In this document: positions 6,612 to 9,187 of the stretch, in pieces
Position numbering within the stretch: the first letter of the stretch is position 1
How the letters are laid out: each line of letters starts with the position of its first letter
NCBI GenBank assembly: GCA_964492925.1
Contig: CAZBMF010000092.1
Coordinates: forward strand, 1-9,187
From: VMCP01 sp964492925
GTDB taxonomy: Bacteria > Bacteroidota > Bacteroidia > NS11-12g > UBA955
DNA length: 9,187 nucleotides
Reading direction: 5' to 3'
Made by a program: the position numbers and the translations under genes
Notes under the pieces: generated by a model
Database searches by the model: none
Told to the model about the DNA's origin: nothing
The model's input: only the letters and a program-made list of their open reading frames with translations

Positions 6612-7301
6612 GTGCAAAAACATTTGAAAAAATATATCGTCTTTATCCTGATTCTGGCCGCAGTTATTTGCCCGAATGTCTCTCAAGCGCAACCAGGGAA
6701 GGAAAAAAATCCATTTATCTTATTTACAGGATTGGTTTTAACTTCCGATAGTTTGAAACCTATTCCATTTGTAAACATCAGAAGTAACAAACGCGGTCTA
6801 ATTGGTTATACAGATTATGCAGGTCATTTTGATGTTGTGGTAAAAAAGGGTGATACCATTTATTTTTCATTGGTTGAAAAAGTAGGATCATCGCATTTGG
6901 TGCCAGATACGTTGAGCGGAAACCGTTACAATGTGGTAAAATTGATGTCGCAAGACACCATCCACATTCCCGCTATTTTCATCCGTGCACTGCCCCTGAA
7001 AACATTGTTTAATCACGAATTTGTAACGCGAGATATACCAGACGACGCATACGAAAGGGCAAGAAAAAACCTAGAAACCGAAGCATTAAAAGAAGAACTC
7101 AAAATGCGTCCTGCCGACGCCACATCTTCTCAGTCTTTGTTAGCACAAACCCGTGCAAGTCAATTGTATTACTATAAACAAGCCCCTCCACAAAACTATT
7201 TAAGTCCTGTTGCTTGGATGCAATTCTTTGAAGCTTGGAAACGCGGAGATTTCAAGAAGAAAAAGAAAAAGACCGATGGAAATTACATTTCACCGTATTG
7301 A
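6612..7301 (+). CDS. Secreted protein with carboxypeptidase-regulatory-like domain, GTG start
   Basis: A 229-residue exported protein. A Sec signal peptide (basic MQKHLKK, hydrophobic core) ends near S24-Q-A26. Residues about 37-112 resemble the carboxypeptidase regulatory-like beta-sandwich common in Bacteroidota envelope proteins: a G-x-V strand, PIPFVNI, a G-Y-T-D-x-x-G-x-F turn, then KKGDTIYFS. In larger proteins this domain precedes TonB-dependent receptors; here it stands alone, with no barrel and no peptidase domain. The C-terminal half is charged and helical and ends with SPVAWMQFFEAWKRGDF, a six-Lys run (215-220) and ISPY. GTG is chosen as start because the next in-frame ATG lies beyond the regulatory-like domain and would remove the signal peptide. 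It is 31 bp downstream of chrA on the same strand and ends 23 bp from the convergent TPR lipoprotein gene. The function is unknown. Confidence 0.82.
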   Translation: MQKHLKKYIVFILILAAVICPNVSQAQPGKEKNPFILFTGLVLTSDSLKPIPFVNIRSNKRGLIGYTDYAGHFDVVVKKGDTIYFSLVEKVGSSHLVPDTLSGNRYNVVKLMSQDTIHIPAIFIRALPLKTLFNHEFVTRDIPDDAYERARKNLETEALKEELKMRPADATSSQSLLAQTRASQLYYYKQAPPQNYLSPVAWMQFFEAWKRGDFKKKKKKTDGNYISPY

Positions 7302-7324
7302 TCTTTTTCTCTCCAAAATCAATT

Positions 7325-7861
7325 TTATTTTGCTGAATCCTTTTGGGATTTTTGAATCATGTATTCCAATTGTTGTTCCGGGGTGATAGCACCTTTACGA
7401 ATCATTTCAGCGGTTTGTTTGGCCTGAACACCAATTTGTTCGTTGGAAAACTCTTTTGTAAGAATATCGTAATATTTTAAGGCCGACTCATAATTGGCCA
7501 TGGTTTCGAAGTAATGCGCTGCTACCATTGCACTCTCCATTCTGTGTTTCTTTTCTGAGGGATATTGATCTACATACATGGCCGCATATTCAGCCGCTTC
7601 CCTTACTTTGCCACGTTTTTCAGCCACATAGGCCGCAGTATACAGATATTGAGCAGATTTAGAATAATTGTGAAACTCCTTCGTGAAGTCAGCCAACTTT
7701 TTCTCAAATCCTACAGGGATACTATCTAGAACAATTGACTTATCCATGAAATATTTTTCATACGGCTGTATCAATTCCAATGATTTATCTATCTTAGATT
7801 TACAACCCAACACTACCAACATTAACACACCAACTATAGAAACCAAGCTTGTCCTTTTCAT
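7325..7861 (-). CDS. TPR-repeat lipoprotein
   Basis: A 178-residue lipoprotein: MKRTS, a hydrophobic core and lipobox V-L-G-C20, followed by KSKID, which lacks the acidic surface-export pattern, so it probably faces the periplasm. Two helical-pair repeats of TPR type are visible, about residues 69-102 (YLYTAAYVAEKRGKVREAAE) and 108-141 (AAHYFETMANYESALKYYDI), with A/G/Y residues at the packing positions. The general plan, a small lipoprotein with TPRs, recalls BamD or other periplasmic scaffolds, but it is shorter than BamD and I do not assign it to that family; partner binding is the only safe inference. ATG 7861 is supported by a complete promoter (-7 box 4 nt upstream and a TTG -33 element). 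It is divergent from parE across an 87-bp gap. Confidence 0.83.
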   Translation of the reverse strand: MKRTSLVSIVGVLMLVVLGCKSKIDKSLELIQPYEKYFMDKSIVLDSIPVGFEKKLADFTKEFHNYSKSAQYLYTAAYVAEKRGKVREAAEYAAMYVDQYPSEKKHRMESAMVAAHYFETMANYESALKYYDILTKEFSNEQIGVQAKQTAEMIRKGAITPEQQLEYMIQKSQKDSAK

Positions 7862-7865
7862 TCCA

Positions 7866-7896
7866 CAAAACTAAAGCTTTCTGTACATTTTGCCAA
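7866..7896 (-). promoter_or_regulatory. Two-part promoter of the TPR lipoprotein
   Basis: On the minus strand a TTG (-33 element, at 7896-7894) is followed after 20 bp by TAGTTTTG (-7 element, at 7873-7866), the spacing expected for the primary sigma factor of Bacteroidota. The -7 box ends 4 nt (TGGA) before the ATG, so the mRNA should be leaderless or nearly so. This is the best promoter match in the window. Confidence 0.7.
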
Positions 7897-7905
7897 TTGT
7901 GAAAA
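7888..7905. repeat. Imperfect palindrome in the TPR lipoprotein/parE gap
   Basis: TTTT-gc-CAATTG-tg-AAAA is a palindrome with 14 of 18 positions symmetric, centred between 7896 and 7897. It overlaps the -33 element of the TPR lipoprotein and lies upstream of parE. It could be an operator, but the central CAATTG and flanking A/T runs may be chance. The remainder of this 87-bp gap is AT-rich with no other clear structure. Confidence 0.2.
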
Positions 7906-7935
7906 ACTTAAGTGTAGCTTTTGAAGAGTTAAAAT

Positions 7936-7943
7936 TATTATTG
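7936..7943 (+). promoter_or_regulatory. Possible -7 box for parE
   Basis: TATTATTG matches TAnnTTTG except at one base and ends 5 nt (CAAGT) before the parE ATG at 7949, a spacing like that of icmF. No TTG at -33 was found. Two nearby sequences (TACATTTTG and TAGCTTTTG) have an extra base within the box and are weaker alternatives. Confidence 0.35.
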
Positions 7944-7948
7944 CAAGT

Positions 7949-9187
7949 ATGAGCAATGAAGAAATTCAAAAACCACAATATACCGAAGACGAAATTCGAA
8001 GTCTCGATTGGAAGGAACATATTCGCCTCCGTCCAGGTATGTACATCGGTAAATTGGGGGATGGAACTTCTGTAGACGATGGTATTTACGTACTCATCAA
8101 AGAAATCATCGACAATAGTATCGATGAACACGTGATGGGTAATGGTAAGAAAATCGAAATCAACATTGACGACAAACGTGTTCAAATTCGCGACTTTGGT
8201 CGAGGAATTCCATTGGGAAAGGTCATTGATTGTGTATCAAAGATCAATACTGGGGGTAAATACGACAGTAAAGCGTTTCAAAAATCGGTGGGTTTGAATG
8301 GTGTAGGTACAAAAGCAGTGAATGCCTTGAGTTCATACTTTGTGGTTCAAAGTTTCAGAGATGGAAGAACCAAAAAAGCGGAATTCAAATGCGGTGAACT
8401 CGTTGTAGACACCCCTGAAACCGATACCAATGAAACCAACGGCACTTACATTGCATTCGAACCGGATGCAACCGTTTTTAAAAATTACAGATTTATCCAA
8501 GAATACATCCGTGATCAAATTAAAAACTACACCTACCTCAATAGTGCCTTAACGATTAAATACAACGGCGATTCTTATGCCGCAAGAAGAGGTTTATTAG
8601 ACCTTTTGGAAACTAAAGTACCCACTGAAAGTGCTTTATATCCTGTGGTGCATGTAAAAACCGAAGACATGGAATTGGCCTTCACCCATACAGATGCCTA
8701 TGGTGAAGAATATTACTCATTTGTAAACGGACAATATACCACACAAGGTGGTACTCACTTAGCTGCATTTAGAGAAGCTTTTGTAAGAACCATCCGTGAT
8801 TTTTATAAAAAAGAATTTGACGCTGCCGATATCCGCTCATCCATTACTGCCGCTATCAGCGTGCGTGTGATGGAGCCTGTTTTTGAGAGTCAAACCAAAA
8901 CCAAATTGGGTAGCACAGAAATGAGTCCCGATGGCGTGTCCCTCAAAACCGCTGTTCTCGAATTCATCAAAAAGCATGTGGACGATTACCTCCACAAAAA
9001 CCCGCAAACTGCTGATGCCCTTGTGAAAAAAATCTTGCAAAACGAACGCGAGAGAAAAGACATGGCAGGGGTTCAAAAATTGGCCAAAGAAAGAGCGAAA
9101 AGAGCCAATTTACACAACAAAAAACTAAGAGATTGTAGGGTTCATTTTACCGACGAAAAGAAAGAAATACGTTACGAAACCACCCTT
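7949..9187 (+). CDS. parE: DNA topoisomerase IV subunit B, N-terminal part, cut by the right edge
   Basis: ATPase subunit of topoisomerase IV, which with ParC separates linked daughter chromosomes and relaxes supercoils. The first 413 codons are present and the frame is open to the window end. The GHKL ATPase domain shows E52-I-I-D-N56 (N-box), D82-F-G-R-G-I-P (Mg/ATP loop) and GLNGVGTK at 115-122 (ATP lid, where GyrB usually has GLHGVG). The transducer domain carries Q315-T-K-T-K-L, whose lysines contact the ATP phosphate. The sequence stops in the KLRDC region just before the TOPRIM domain, which should follow past the edge. The N-terminal wording (LDWKEHIRLRPGMYIG, IKEIIDNSIDEH) fits the ParE type of Bacteroidota rather than GyrB. 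ATG 7949 leaves a short polar leader of normal length. It is divergent from the TPR lipoprotein. Confidence 0.93.
   Translation, partial: MSNEEIQKPQYTEDEIRSLDWKEHIRLRPGMYIGKLGDGTSVDDGIYVLIKEIIDNSIDEHVMGNGKKIEINIDDKRVQIRDFGRGIPLGKVIDCVSKINTGGKYDSKAFQKSVGLNGVGTKAVNALSSYFVVQSFRDGRTKKAEFKCGELVVDTPETDTNETNGTYIAFEPDATVFKNYRFIQEYIRDQIKNYTYLNSALTIKYNGDSYAARRGLLDLLETKVPTESALYPVVHVKTEDMELAFTHTDAYGEEYYSFVNGQYTTQGGTHLAAFREAFVRTIRDFYKKEFDAADIRSSITAAISVRVMEPVFESQTKTKLGSTEMSPDGVSLKTAVLEFIKKHVDDYLHKNPQTADALVKKILQNERERKDMAGVQKLAKERAKRANLHNKKLRDCRVHFTDEKKEIRYETTL

Noticed and set aside
5336..7301. A metal-resistance operon of chrA with its downstream neighbour
   Set aside because: The downstream protein has no metal-binding motif and its own promoter box, and no chrB or other metal gene is present.
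7315..7326. AAAAT/ATTTT hairpin between the convergent CPD-like and TPR lipoprotein genes
   Set aside because: The stem is only five A-T pairs with a two-base loop, too weak to call a terminator.
7871..9076. Minus-strand open frames of 61-104 codons inside the parE region
   Set aside because: They are antisense to a frame carrying all the GHKL ATPase motifs of ParE.
7949..9187. GyrB as the identity of the right-hand gene
   Set aside because: The lead sequence, the GLNGVGTK lid and the KLRDC segment fit ParE of Bacteroidota better than GyrB, which has GLHGVG and a different N-terminus.

Overview
The window looks like an ordinary, compact chromosomal segment from a member of the Bacteroidota, probably near Flavobacteriales; the order is an inference. 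Evidence: several start codons sit just downstream of the Bacteroidota promoter box TAnnTTTG, no convincing Shine-Dalgarno sequence is seen, three lipoproteins are present (one with a Bacteroidota-type surface-export signal), and the two best recognised proteins (IcmF and ParE) have sequences typical of that phylum. I found no tRNA, rRNA, CRISPR array, insertion sequence, integrase or phage gene.

Layout, left to right. (1) The left 2.57 kb is the 5' part of icmF on the minus strand. It encodes a B12-dependent acyl-CoA mutase fused to its own G-protein chaperone and runs off the left edge. (2) A 116-bp divergent gap leads to a plus-strand lipoprotein with a likely surface-export signal, ended by a hairpin terminator. 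(3) A convergent 115-residue three-helix membrane protein follows on the minus strand. (4) A plus-strand GSCFA-domain protein, probably an SGNH-hydrolase relative, overlaps tail-to-tail by 11 bp with (5) a minus-strand helical lipoprotein. That lipoprotein's start codon lies only 3 bp from the start of (6) a plus-strand two-domain ChrA-type chromate transporter. (7) Next, on the same strand, is a secreted protein with a carboxypeptidase-regulatory-like domain and a GTG start. (8) A minus-strand TPR lipoprotein follows. (9) Last is the 5' end of parE (topoisomerase IV subunit B), which runs off the right edge.

Seven of the eight gene junctions switch strand, so the genes are mostly single transcription units rather than an operon. 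I see no pathway linking them. The mix is metabolism (icmF), ion transport (chrA), DNA topology (parE), envelope lipoproteins and proteins of unknown function. No gap exceeds 120 bp, so no long stretch lacks a gene. The most informative signals are promoter boxes 4 to 6 nt upstream of start codons (near-leaderless mRNAs), the surface-lipoprotein signal, the ICM-type substrate residues plus an insertion in IcmF, and the very tight head-to-head and tail-to-tail gene packing. I did not find convincing evidence of a new multi-gene system.
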